Shown: piece by piece, positions 25,184-33,937 of the stretch | Position numbering within the stretch: position 1 is the stretch's first letter | Layout of the letters: every line of letters starts with the position of its first letter | From: JALEVB01 sp022768265 | Lineage (GTDB): Bacteria > Bacillota_I > Bacilli_A > Erysipelotrichales > Erysipelotrichaceae | Length of the DNA: 42,842 nucleotides | NCBI GenBank assembly: GCA_034168985.1 | Contig: JAXFJE010000008.1 | Span: 1-42,842 of the forward strand | Reading direction: 5' to 3' | Translations under genes and position numbers: made by a program | Notes under the pieces: generated by a model | What the model was told of the DNA's origin: nothing | What the model saw: only the letters and a program-made list of their open reading frames with translations | Databases searched by the model: none

Positions 25184-27067
25184 ATGAAAAAATTCACAAG
25201 TTTATTGTTGGCTGGTTGTTTGTTATTTAGTATGACAGCATGTAGCCAAAAACCTGCAGAAGAAGGAACGACTAGTACTGCTACTACAGGCAATATGACC
25301 GCTGGTACTTATACGGTTGAAACCAGAGGAATGCATGAGGGATTGATAATTGATGTAACCGTATCAGAAGACAAGATTGAAGATATTAAAGTGGTTGAAA
25401 GTCACGAAACAAAAGGTATTTGTGATGAAGCATTAACAACATTGCCACAATTAATTATTGACAATCAAAGCGTTAATGTCGATGCAATGTCAGGTGCTAC
25501 GATTAGTAGCAACGCAGTTTTACGAGCTGTAAAAGATGCAATTGAACAAGCTGGAGGCGACGTTAATAATTTTAATGAAAAAGTTGTTGCTTCAGTAAAG
25601 GATGCTGAATTGACAAATGATCCACTACCTACAGAATGGGATATGACTTATGATGTAGTAGTAGTTGGTGGCGGTTTTGCGGGCTTGGCAGCTAGTGAAA
25701 GAGCACAAAGTGCTGGTGCTAAGACCGTGTTGGTAGAAAAGAATGCTAAAGTTGGTGGTATCTCTGCTACTAATGGTGGGCAATATGCTGCTTATACTAG
25801 TGATCGAGCAGCAGAAATCCATGAAAAACAAGGTACAGAAATGGATACTGCTGAAAAACACATCGAAGATACCATTAATGGCGGTGATGGTCTGCCTCAA
25901 AAAGAATTAGTTGAGATCATGGTTAATGGTTCGCCAATTTATTTCAATCATTTATTAGACAATGGCTTAGTAATTCGTGATGTAATTGCTAGACCTGGTG
26001 GACACTATGGTTATCGTACATATGTTACTGAAAATTCAATTGGTGCTGATATCACACAATTACAAGAAAAACTAGCTAGAGATGCTGGTGTTGATATCCA
26101 AGTTAATTCTAAATTAGTTCAAATCTTCAAAGATGGCGATACAGTAGTTGGTATTCAAGTTGCTACATTAGATGGCTTAAAAACTATCAAAGCTGAAAAA
26201 GGCGTTATCTTAGCTACGGGTGGTTTCTCAAGCAATACTGAAATGCGTCAGGAATATGATCCTTCTTTAACTCCGGATCTTCCAACAACTAATAATGGTT
26301 CTACTACTGGTGAAGGATTAAGAATGGCAATGGATCTAGGTGCTGGAGTTACTGGTATGGAATGGATCCAACAATATCCATGGGCTGATCCAAATACTGG
26401 TATCTTAGATACAGTTGCAGTTATGCCATTTACTGGACCAAGCTATGGTGTTGTATATGTTGATGTAGATGGAAATCGTTATGTTAATGAAGGTGAAAGA
26501 AGAGACGTATGTGCAAAAGCTGCTATCGCAACAGGTGCTACGACAACATTCTCTATCTTAAATCATGATATTGCTAGCCAATGGGTTCCTGAAAGTGATT
26601 TAGAAGCTGGTATTGCATCAGGACGTATCATTGTTGGTGAAACTTTAGATGAATTGGTTGAAAATATCAATGCACAAAAATATAAAGGTGCTGAAGTTAG
26701 CATGAGTGCTGATACATTGAAAGCAACTATAGAAACTCATAATAGCTATATTGATAGCAAAGAAGATCCTGATTTCAATAAAGTTATGGCTGATACCATG
26801 ATCAAGATTGAAAATGGTCCATTCTATGCAATTCCTCAATGGCCATCAGTTCACCATACAATGGGTGGTCTAACAATCAATACAAATGCACAGGTATTAG
26901 ATACTGAAGGTAATGTTATCCCTGGTTTATTTGCAGCTGGAGAAATTACTGGTGGTATCCATGGTACTAACCGTTTAGGTTCAAATGCAGATGCTGATGC
27001 ATGTACATTTGGTATGGTTGCTGGTACTTATGCAGCAACTGGTACTAATCCAGTAAATGTAGAATAA
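25184..27067 (+). CDS. Secreted FMN/FAD flavocytochrome-like reductase 2
   Basis: A 627-residue paralogue of the preceding reductase. It has lipobox MTAC (Cys20), an FMN_bind domain with DAMSGATISSN (Thr106, flavinylation site), and a FAD-binding domain starting YDVVVVGGGFAGLAAS. Active-site elements are RRDV in VNEGERRDVCAK, HHTMGG at 557 and Arg597 in NRLGSNAD. The second glycine of NRLGGN is Ser here and the loops near residues 220-300 differ from reductase 1, so the substrate probably differs. It has its own promoter and terminator, so it is regulated apart from reductase 1. An ApbE gene to load FMN is expected elsewhere in the genome. Confidence 0.92.
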   Translation: MKKFTSLLLAGCLLFSMTACSQKPAEEGTTSTATTGNMTAGTYTVETRGMHEGLIIDVTVSEDKIEDIKVVESHETKGICDEALTTLPQLIIDNQSVNVDAMSGATISSNAVLRAVKDAIEQAGGDVNNFNEKVVASVKDAELTNDPLPTEWDMTYDVVVVGGGFAGLAASERAQSAGAKTVLVEKNAKVGGISATNGGQYAAYTSDRAAEIHEKQGTEMDTAEKHIEDTINGGDGLPQKELVEIMVNGSPIYFNHLLDNGLVIRDVIARPGGHYGYRTYVTENSIGADITQLQEKLARDAGVDIQVNSKLVQIFKDGDTVVGIQVATLDGLKTIKAEKGVILATGGFSSNTEMRQEYDPSLTPDLPTTNNGSTTGEGLRMAMDLGAGVTGMEWIQQYPWADPNTGILDTVAVMPFTGPSYGVVYVDVDGNRYVNEGERRDVCAKAAIATGATTTFSILNHDIASQWVPESDLEAGIASGRIIVGETLDELVENINAQKYKGAEVSMSADTLKATIETHNSYIDSKEDPDFNKVMADTMIKIENGPFYAIPQWPSVHHTMGGLTINTNAQVLDTEGNVIPGLFAAGEITGGIHGTNRLGSNADADACTFGMVAGTYAATGTNPVNVE

Positions 27068-27093
27068 CAAAAAATATTTTACGAATTATTAAG

Positions 27094-27128
27094 GATCGAT
27101 TCATGATATTAGTGAATCGATCTTTTAT
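27094..27128 (+). terminator. Rho-independent terminator after reductase 2
   Basis: A perfect 10-bp stem GATCGATTCA with TGAATCGATC, followed by TTTTATTA. Confidence 0.88.
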
Positions 27129-27185
27129 TATGCATATCGTTATTTGAAATATTAAGCATTAATTAAAATAGTTAACGGTAAACAA

Positions 27186-27219
27186 TAAAAAAAGACAAGC
27201 TAAAATGAATAGCCTGTCT
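27186..27219 (-). terminator. Terminator of the msrAB gene
   Basis: Read leftward, AGACAGGCT pairs with AGCTTGTCT (one G-T pair), followed by TTTTTTT. Confidence 0.8.
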
Positions 27220-27241
27220 AAGATATTATTTAGCATATTGA

Positions 27242-28348
27242 TTATTTGTCAAAAAGATATAGTAAATAACCATATCCTTCTTTTTCCATTTCTTCATATG
27301 GAACAAAACGAAGGGATGAACTGTTGATACAATAACGAACACCATTAGGGGATTCTGGATCATTTTCAAACACATGACCTAAGTGAGAATCACCAACTCG
27401 ACTACGAACTTCGATACGTTTCATTCCTAAACTATTATCAGGTTTTTCCACCACCACTGGTGATTCGATTGGTTCGGAGAATGCTGGCCAACCACAACTG
27501 CTCTTAAATTTATCTTGTGAAGAGAATAATGGTTCACCAGTTACGACATCTACATAAATACCTTTATCAAATTGATCCCAATATTTATTAGAAAAAGGTC
27601 TTTCAGTGGCATTTTGTTGGGTAACGCTGTATTGTTCATCAGTTAAGATGTTACGAATGCTTTCAGCGGCAGGTTTTTGATATTTGCCGGGATCGATCTT
27701 TAGATTAGAGAATAATTCAATTTCATCTTTAGGGATGTGGCAATAGCCGTTTGGATTTTTTTGCAAGTAATCTTGGTGATATTCTTCTGCAGGGAAGAAA
27801 TTAACTAAGGGACCAATTTCTACGACAAACTTTTCATTGCGACTACGTTCGATATCTGCAATGCGTTCTACCGTTTCTTTGGCTTTGTCATTGGTATAGA
27901 AGATACCGGTTTGATATTGGGTACCAAAATCATTACCTTGTCTATTTTCTACGGTAGGATCAATGACATAAAAATAAGCCATCAGTAATGCTTCTAAACT
28001 TACTTCTTCAGGGTCATATTCAACTCTCACGGTTTCTTTAAAACCAGTTAATCCTGTTAATACCTTGGTGTAGGTAGCATCTTTTTCACCGGTACCATTG
28101 GCATAGCCACTTTTGGCATCAATAACTCCAGGGATAGATTCCATTAGATGTTCGATGCCCCAGAAACAGCCTCCTGCTAGATAAATTACATTTTCCGTGC
28201 TTTCCATATACATACTCTCCTCATTAGCTGTGTTTGATAAGTTTCCTGTTTCATTTTCTGTTGTTTGTAATCGTGTTTGGGTTTGAGCCGTACATGCACT
28301 TAACAACAGGGTAGAGACAAGTAGAAATAATACACTTTTATTTTTCAT
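27242..28348 (-). CDS. msrAB: Lipoprotein methionine sulfoxide reductase MsrA-MsrB fusion
   Basis: A 368-residue exported fusion: lipobox LLSAC (Cys19), a short linker, MsrA with the catalytic Cys61 in LAGGCFWGIEHLM, then MsrB with RVGDSHLGHVF and catalytic Cys340 in RYCINSSSLRF. MsrA reduces S- and MsrB R-methionine sulfoxide; the fusion repairs both on proteins outside the membrane. MsrB has only a single cysteine at the usual zinc-site region (SSCGWPAF), so it is probably the zinc-free form. How the anchored enzyme is re-reduced is not evident; no thioredoxin-like partner is next to it. GGAG precedes the ATG. Confidence 0.94.
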   Translation of the reverse strand: MKNKSVLFLLVSTLLLSACTAQTQTRLQTTENETGNLSNTANEESMYMESTENVIYLAGGCFWGIEHLMESIPGVIDAKSGYANGTGEKDATYTKVLTGLTGFKETVRVEYDPEEVSLEALLMAYFYVIDPTVENRQGNDFGTQYQTGIFYTNDKAKETVERIADIERSRNEKFVVEIGPLVNFFPAEEYHQDYLQKNPNGYCHIPKDEIELFSNLKIDPGKYQKPAAESIRNILTDEQYSVTQQNATERPFSNKYWDQFDKGIYVDVVTGEPLFSSQDKFKSSCGWPAFSEPIESPVVVEKPDNSLGMKRIEVRSRVGDSHLGHVFENDPESPNGVRYCINSSSLRFVPYEEMEKEGYGYLLYLFDK

Positions 28349-29059
28349 AAGATGTCTCCTTTCTTAGCTTTATACTGGCATATGAAAAAACATGTGTCAG
28401 GCTCTTACTAAAACCGATAATAAATTAAAAAGGGCTAGCGATCTTAATTTCATGATCAACTGTCAAAATAGTTAATCGATATATTTTAGACATCTATTTT
28501 TCAAGGCGATGCTAGAATGACAGTGATCAATATTACCGAATAATCAGTAATATCCTTTTACGCTATTATCTAAAACGAGATGATTTGATAATAGCTTTAT
28601 CGGATTAAAGCAGGGCCTTTTGGATTATAAGTAGCATTAATTGTATTGGTATGTTAAATTCATCTTAAAATTACTAGACAGAGAATGAAAAAAGCTCTTT
28701 ATCTAGACATTGATATGAATGTTGATTGTCTGTAGATCAAAATGAAATTGTGTTATTAAGATAATGCTTCTTATAGTGAGCGTAATATTTTACTATTTTT
28801 AATTCTTTAATAATATTTTGGTAAAAAAGCGTCATCTTTTTTTGAAATAGTTTATAAAGTTCTTAAATGTTAAGCATTGTTATTTATTACTAATTTCCTT
28901 GTTTTCATTACTTTTTAACAATATTAGAATTATTTTAATATAATTTAATGAAAAATTAATATATAGTCAAGCAATATGCTTTTTATAAGCCAGTATAGCC
29001 AAAAGAAAGTTGTTATAAAAGCTGTAATATTTCAGGTGTTGTAATAATGAAAATTAATT
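28349..29059. other. 711-base non-coding gap with inverted repeats
   Basis: No gene that I can support. Two inverted repeats stand out. GCTATTATC (28562-28570) pairs perfectly with GATAATAGC (28587-28595) and is followed by TTTAT. ATCTAGACA (28701-28709) partly pairs with TGTCTGTAGAT near 28727-28737. The right third (28800-28980) is extremely AT-rich. The msrAB promoter must lie at the left edge; I see no clear -35/-10 pair. Confidence 0.5.
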
Positions 29060-29692
29060 TTATTTTAATAAATCAGTAATATTACATTTTAAAGAATTTG
29101 CTAACTTTATAACGATATCTAATTGAGCTTTATTAATATCTTTTTGTTTTTGCTCGTATGAACGAATTGTATTGATGGATATGCCTGAATGATCTGCTAA
29201 TTGTTGCTGAGACATCTTTGTTTTTAGACGAATTTGTTTTAATTTACAAGGAACTTTATTGAAATGTTCATCAATAACCTCATATGTTTTTTGGATATCT
29301 GCTTCATGTAAAATTGAATATAAGTCAACAAGATCATCGTAAGAAATAGCAGATAATATATCTTTAAAGGAGCAATTTGAATACCATTGATAATGAGCAA
29401 GAGCCCATCCTACCCAATAGGCATCGCTGCGTTCAAAATTAACAATATCATTTAGCTCATATGTTTTTCCTGATGTTATTTCCATAACTTCCAGAAAAAT
29501 TTCTAATCCGCTCTTGCCTGCGATATATTTTGGATTGCCAATCTCAATTTGTCTAGCAATACCTGATTGAATAAATAGATTTAAAAAAACATTTCCATTT
29601 ATATGGAAAACATAAATGGCATCATGCAACATGTTACCAATAGTGCGAGAAGATTTACTTAGATATATTTCATCGTAAGCGGGGATCATCAT
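29060..29692 (-). CDS. XRE-type protein, partner (putative antitoxin) of a DUF3990 gene
   Basis: A 210-residue protein. Residues 1-140 form a conserved N-terminal domain beginning MMIPAYDEIYLSKSSRTIGN and including IEIGNPKYIAGKSGLEIFLE. Residues 150-205 are a Cro/C1-type helix-turn-helix (SQQQLADHSGISINTIRSYE). I know this architecture from genes placed directly after DUF3990 genes in Firmicutes, where it looks like the antitoxin or repressor of the pair. Here it overlaps the end of the DUF3990 reading frame by 23 bases, so translation was once coupled. Unlike its neighbour this gene is intact. GAGGATG precedes the ATG. Confidence 0.75.
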   Translation of the reverse strand: MMIPAYDEIYLSKSSRTIGNMLHDAIYVFHINGNVFLNLFIQSGIARQIEIGNPKYIAGKSGLEIFLEVMEITSGKTYELNDIVNFERSDAYWVGWALAHYQWYSNCSFKDILSAISYDDLVDLYSILHEADIQKTYEVIDEHFNKVPCKLKQIRLKTKMSQQQLADHSGISINTIRSYEQKQKDINKAQLDIVIKLANSLKCNITDLLK

Positions 29693-30353
29693 TTTTCACA
29701 TCCTCTCTAATTAAATCAAGAATAAATAGATCATCTACGAGTTGTTGAATTTTTTTTACGGTTTTTATATGCATTTCTTGCAGAATAGACTCTTTCAGCA
29801 CGCTTATAATAATATTGGTGATAATCCGCCATAGCATATCCAATAAATTGAATATGCTCAAAATAGCGTTTAGAAACCAATACAATTTGTTCACCCAAAG
29901 TCCCTAAATGAATCGCGACATTAAGATTTCTTAAAGAGATTGTATTATTAATAAAATCTTCAGCAAATGAAAAGTATGAATCATCAGCACGATATCCAAT
30001 TATTATATCTATATCATAAAGATTCGAACAAAATCGATCAATAATAAATTTTTTTGCATTTTCTGCAATTGGTGAGCTAACATCAAACTTGCGATGGGTC
30101 AATAAAGCAGCAAGCCAATTTAATATGCAAAAAATTATCATTTGTTAAATTTAAGATATTCATACCATATATATAAATGATATTTATTGGCATATCCATT
30201 GTTTTCGATTGGACAAGCCCATTCTTTTGCTGATTCGATGTTTTGCGTACAATAAAAACCTTGTCCATAATCATTGTATTTTTTCCAAACTCCATACTTA
30301 GGGAGATCTATAATTTGTTGTGAACCATGATATATAGTCAATTTATCATCCAT
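29670..30353 (-). pseudogene. Frameshifted DUF3990 (ADP-ribosyltransferase-like toxin) gene
   Basis: The original protein can be pieced together from three frames. The first piece is DKLTIYHGSQQIIDLPKYG through GQGFYCTQNIESAKEWAC to YEYLKFNK and a stop near 30140. The second runs from ILNWLAALLTHRKFDVSSPI through IIGYRADDSYFSFAEDFINN to AYKNRKK. The third is KKIQQLVDDLFILDLIRED and KNDDPRLR, ending at 29670. DUF3990 proteins have the YHGS/GFYCT features of the ADP-ribosyltransferase fold and act as toxins of toxin-antitoxin-like pairs. At least two, probably three, frameshifts near 30110-30140 and 29740 kill the gene. The start ATG at 30353 keeps a good AAGGTGA site. Confidence 0.75.
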
Positions 30354-30423
30354 AATTATCACCTTTATATGTATATAATACTACAGTATTTATCTATATT
30401 ATATTGAAATGTAATAGAATATA

Positions 30424-30469
30424 AAAAACAGGTAATTAGTCTGATAATAGCGATTAACTACCTGTTTTT
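30424..30469. terminator. Terminator of the oleate hydratase gene
   Basis: AAAAACAGGTA pairs with TACCTGTTTTT. The T run on each strand makes it bidirectional. It lies directly beyond the leftward hydratase stop. Confidence 0.8.
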
Positions 30470-30480
30470 GCGATGAATAA

Positions 30481-32496
30481 TTACATATTTAACATGTTAT
30501 CTCTAATGACATCATGATCTCTTAATACTTTTTCAATCACGGTACCTTTGATTAATTTTAATAATGGTTTTTTAACAGCGTTTAAAGGACCTGGTAATCT
30601 CATCTCCAATGGTGAGCGTCCATCCATTAATTTAACTGATGCATCTAATAATTCACGAACATCATATACGCTGCCCCAAACTTCAGGAACACCACGATCA
30701 ACACCTAATAAGCCATATACAGCTTCCATTGCTGTTCTTACGGAATATTCGGTTGTAAATACAGTGTCTCTTGGCGTATCAGCAAATTGTCCTAAGAAAG
30801 CGAAGTTAACGCAGCCATCAGGGATTACATCAGGGCGATCACCTTTAGCTCTAGGCATGAAGAAGGCAGTGATGTATGGCATCATGGTAGGAACAGTATT
30901 AGCATGGTTAGTTGCTAATTCTGGAATCATATCTTCAGGAACTCCTAAATGATATAACCATTCTTCACAGATTTCGATACCTGTACAATCTTTCATCGGT
31001 TTCTTAACATAGTTGCCTGGAATATCAGTGAATAGACCATATAACCATACAGCTACCGTACCATCTTTTTGGTTAACTAGTTGTGGTTGACGGTTGATGG
31101 TCCATGATAATAGCCATGAAGAATCCATACAACTTACGATACCACCAGTAACAACTTTACCCGTAAGTGGATCACGTTTACAAATTTTTTCAATATATGG
31201 TAGGATCTTGTCATCTAATGTAGTTACAGTTGCACTTTCCCAGTTTGTTTTACTAACATCACTACAGAATTTTTCAGGATGTCCAAAGCTAGGATCTTGT
31301 TTAGCGATGTTTTTCCAAAGATCCCAAACACCAGTATCTCTTCTTTCGGCATTTAAATCTGGAGCATGGTTTTGATCACCATATATTGTTCCATCAGTAC
31401 AGCTACCGTTGGTAACAAATACAAGATCATTTTCGGTTAGTGGAATGCTCTTTTGTCCTTCTTTGGTCTTACATTCAATGCTTCTAGCAATTTTCTTACC
31501 ATCTTTAAAATCAAATACGACATTAGTTACAAATGTATTATATTCAAATACAACACCTGCTTTTTCTAGATATTTTACCATTGGTAAGATCAATGAATCA
31601 TATTGATTGTATTTAGTGAATTTTAAAGCAGAGAAATCAGGTAATCCTCCGATATGATGGATAAATCTTTGGAAATACAATTTCATTTCTAGAGCGCTAT
31701 GCCAATTTTCGAAGGCAAACATAGTACGCCAATATAACCAAAAGGTTGAATCAAATACTTCATCATCAAAGAAATCTTCGATTGTTTTATCATATAGATC
31801 TTCATCTTTGGTGAAGAACAATTTCATGATTTCCATGCAACCTTTATCACTGATATTGAATTTACCATCAGTATGTGCATCTTGTCCTCTATTAACCGTT
31901 GCACGACATAAAGAGAAGTTAGGGTCATGTTTGTTTAACCAGTAGAATTCATCTAAAACTGATACGCCATCATTTTGAATTGAAGGAATGCTTCTAAATA
32001 AATCCCATAAGCATTCGAAGTGATTTTCCATCTCTCGACCACCACGCATGACATTGCCACGGTTTGGATCGATGATACCATCACATGCACCACCAGCAAT
32101 ATCCATAGCTTCTAAGATGTGGATGTGATCGCCTTTCATTTGTCCATCTCTTACTAAGAAACATGCAGCAGCTAATGAAGCAAGCCCGCTACCTACTAAG
32201 TATGCTGATTTCTTATCTACATCTTTAGGTTTTTCAGGTCTAGCAAATGCTTCATAGTTACCATTGGTATAATAGATTCCTTTGGCATTCTTTTGTTGTT
32301 TGCCTCTTTCAGTATTTCTATAGTCTTTCAATTCTAACTGACGAGCATTTTCTTTAATTTTTTGATTTGCTTTCTTACTTGCTGATTCTTTTAATAGATC
32401 TTCACCTTTTTTAATAGCTTTTGGTGCACAAATAGCTGATGCTGCAGCAGTTGCAACAGCAAACCCAGTAATTGCTAAAGCTTTTTTCTTCTTCAT
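30481..32496 (-). CDS. ohyA: Oleate hydratase with N-terminal membrane anchor
   Basis: A 671-residue FAD enzyme. From about residue 75 it matches OhyA (591-residue type): YYTNGNYEAFARPEKP, the FAD motif VGSGLASLAAACF at 101, RGGREMENHFECLWDL with the catalytic glutamate, and FLGQFADTPRDTVFTTEYSV near the C-terminus. OhyA adds water to cis-9 double bonds, making 10-hydroxystearate and detoxifying host unsaturated fatty acids. The first 73 residues are extra: a basic start, a hydrophobic segment (7-27) and a Lys/Glu-rich helix, suggesting membrane tethering instead of the usual peripheral binding. A TetR gene lies upstream on the same strand. GGAGG precedes the ATG. Confidence 0.93.
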   Translation of the reverse strand: MKKKKALAITGFAVATAAASAICAPKAIKKGEDLLKESASKKANQKIKENARQLELKDYRNTERGKQQKNAKGIYYTNGNYEAFARPEKPKDVDKKSAYLVGSGLASLAAACFLVRDGQMKGDHIHILEAMDIAGGACDGIIDPNRGNVMRGGREMENHFECLWDLFRSIPSIQNDGVSVLDEFYWLNKHDPNFSLCRATVNRGQDAHTDGKFNISDKGCMEIMKLFFTKDEDLYDKTIEDFFDDEVFDSTFWLYWRTMFAFENWHSALEMKLYFQRFIHHIGGLPDFSALKFTKYNQYDSLILPMVKYLEKAGVVFEYNTFVTNVVFDFKDGKKIARSIECKTKEGQKSIPLTENDLVFVTNGSCTDGTIYGDQNHAPDLNAERRDTGVWDLWKNIAKQDPSFGHPEKFCSDVSKTNWESATVTTLDDKILPYIEKICKRDPLTGKVVTGGIVSCMDSSWLLSWTINRQPQLVNQKDGTVAVWLYGLFTDIPGNYVKKPMKDCTGIEICEEWLYHLGVPEDMIPELATNHANTVPTMMPYITAFFMPRAKGDRPDVIPDGCVNFAFLGQFADTPRDTVFTTEYSVRTAMEAVYGLLGVDRGVPEVWGSVYDVRELLDASVKLMDGRSPLEMRLPGPLNAVKKPLLKLIKGTVIEKVLRDHDVIRDNMLNM

Positions 32497-32548
32497 GATA
32501 AGCCTCCTATTTAATCTTTTTCAAGATGTTTATAGTATAGGCTGGTTT

Positions 32549-32559
32549 ATGAATTTCAT
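32549..32559. promoter_or_regulatory. Small palindrome upstream of ohyA
   Basis: ATGAATTTCAT lies 52 bases before the ohyA start near a possible -10 box (TATACT on the minus strand). It may be a TetR half-site cluster. The evidence is weak. Confidence 0.25.
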
Positions 32560-32566
32560 CATCTAT

Positions 32567-32602
32567 CAAAAAACAAGGAATGATAAATTTTTTATCATTC
32601 CT
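32567..32602 (-). terminator. Terminator of the tetR gene
   Basis: Read leftward, AGGAATGATAAA pairs with TTTATCATTCCT (12-bp stem), then TTGTTTTTTGAT. Confidence 0.85.
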
Positions 32603-32612
32603 ATTAATTTGA

Positions 32613-33170
32613 TTAATTTTTAGCAAAATTGTTGACCGATTTTTCCATTGATCCATGGATCATGATGCTTAGATGTACTACTAGATCTTCAGGTTTTTGT
32701 TTCATTCCTGATTTTACCCAGTCAAGCATGATGCCAACGAAGGCGTATTTATAGAAATGAGCAATTTTTTCTTGATCATTGGTAGAGACATTTTTTCCTT
32801 GGGCCAATTCATTAACCACATCATAAAGTAAATTGTATACCAAGGTAAATAAATAGTTTTCTATTTGTTCTCTACTTATGGAATTGTAAACATTCATGAC
32901 AAATGGTTTATTAGCAAGTACAGCATTAAAGATATTAAGCATTCCTTCTTGCCAAGTATCATAAGTTTTCTTGCCTTTCAAGGCTTTTTGCGCATCATGT
33001 TGGCATGTCCATTCAATTAATTCATAAATGTCTTGAAAGTGATAGTAAAAAGTCATCCGACTTATTCCAGCAGCTTCTGTTAGGTCACTGATGGTAATCT
33101 TATTTAATGGTTTTGTTAATAATAATTCTTTTAGGGATTGTTCTAAGATGATTTTTGTTGCATGTGACAT
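32613..33170 (-). CDS. TetR-family transcriptional regulator
   Basis: A 185-residue TetR-type repressor: helix-turn-helix KITISDLTEAAGISRMTFYY at about 25-45, then YHFQDIYELIEWTC, and an all-helical ligand domain ending HLSIMIHGSMEKSVNNFAKN. The C-terminal half resembles the TetR_C_8/DhaS-like subgroup. It sits just upstream of the oleate hydratase gene on the same strand but is separated by its own terminator, so ohyA has a separate promoter that this protein probably controls, perhaps in response to fatty acids (inference). The ATG at 33170 follows GGAAGG by 8 bases. Confidence 0.87.
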   Translation of the reverse strand: MSHATKIILEQSLKELLLTKPLNKITISDLTEAAGISRMTFYYHFQDIYELIEWTCQHDAQKALKGKKTYDTWQEGMLNIFNAVLANKPFVMNVYNSISREQIENYLFTLVYNLLYDVVNELAQGKNVSTNDQEKIAHFYKYAFVGIMLDWVKSGMKQKPEDLVVHLSIMIHGSMEKSVNNFAKN

Positions 33171-33290
33171 ATTCAATACCTTCCAATTTTTTTATCTAAT
33201 AGTTGATCTGATGATAGGGGCTATTATTTATAGTACATTTATATAGATAAATAAGCAAATAAATATGCTTGATTAATTATGGAAAAAATG

Positions 33291-33728
33291 TCATTTTAGT
33301 GGAACGCACATTTCACATTTGTTCATAACTATTTTGCGATAGGCGTAGCGTTCAATTATCGACTTGTTATGATCGATGGATAACTGGTTTGTTATTACGG
33401 GGATGTTTTGCCAAAAGTTTGAAATGTCTTCGTATGTGTGATCGATTTCAAAAATAGCGTATTTACCATCATCGATATTACGGGTAGGTAAAGTAATTAG
33501 GTTATTTTGTGTGTTGATGACCATACCAACATCATATCTTTGACTTTGCTCAGATGTTTGATTTGGGTCGTCTAGAGCAATGCCTAATATGATCGTATCA
33601 TCGTTAAATAAGTTATTTTGTTTTAGGTAAGATTTAAATATTTCCATCAATTTTTTATTTTCGTTTCCATATTTTCCAGTTTGGCGCATATAGGCAATCT
33701 TGATTTCTTTGAATTCTTCTATGTACAT
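33291..33728 (-). CDS. GyrI-like small-molecule-binding protein
   Basis: A 145-residue stand-alone GyrI-like / AraC effector-binding domain. The opening VYIEEFKEIKIAYMRQTGKY-type strand-helix (here starting MYIEEFKEIKIAYMRQTGKY), the LGIALDDPNQT and RYDVGMVIN segments and GKYAIFEIDHTYEDI match the two SHS2 repeats of the fold. Such domains bind lipophilic compounds and can act as sponges or inhibitors. It ends in CEMCVPLK with two cysteines. I chose the ATG at 33728 because the domain begins there. The frame is open to 33797. No clear ribosome site is visible for either. Confidence 0.7.
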   Translation of the reverse strand: MYIEEFKEIKIAYMRQTGKYGNENKKLMEIFKSYLKQNNLFNDDTIILGIALDDPNQTSEQSQRYDVGMVINTQNNLITLPTRNIDDGKYAIFEIDHTYEDISNFWQNIPVITNQLSIDHNKSIIERYAYRKIVMNKCEMCVPLK

Positions 33729-33857
33729 TGTTTTTCTCGCTTTCTTTGGTATCAAGCTTGATATAGAAATGTTATAGTCTATTAAAATGCTTTTCAATAT
33801 TTTTTTTAATTGATGGTAAAATATTTGAAGATAATTTAAAAAATAAGTGAAATTATA

Positions 33858-33914
33858 TTGACAAGAATGTTTAAAATGGTAGAATGATTATGCAAGACGT
33901 ATTAACACGTATTA
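33858..33914 (+). promoter_or_regulatory. gntR promoter with downstream repeat (possible autoregulatory operator)
   Basis: TTGACA (33858-33863), 16 bases, TAGAAT (33880-33885). Just after, ACGTATTA occurs twice in tandem (33897-33904 and 33907-33914, 10-base period), straddling the likely transcript start, a plausible operator for the GntR protein. Confidence 0.55.
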
Positions 33915-33937
33915 TAATTTGAAAAGAGAGTGAAATA

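Noticed and set aside
28349..29059. Structured RNA or attachment site in the 711-base gap
   Set aside because: The inverted repeats there do not match a riboswitch, tRNA or integrase site that I know, and there is no integrase gene nearby.
29670..30353. Three overlapping short reading frames as separate small genes
   Set aside because: Each is a piece of one DUF3990 protein; together they align end to end, so they are one frameshifted gene.
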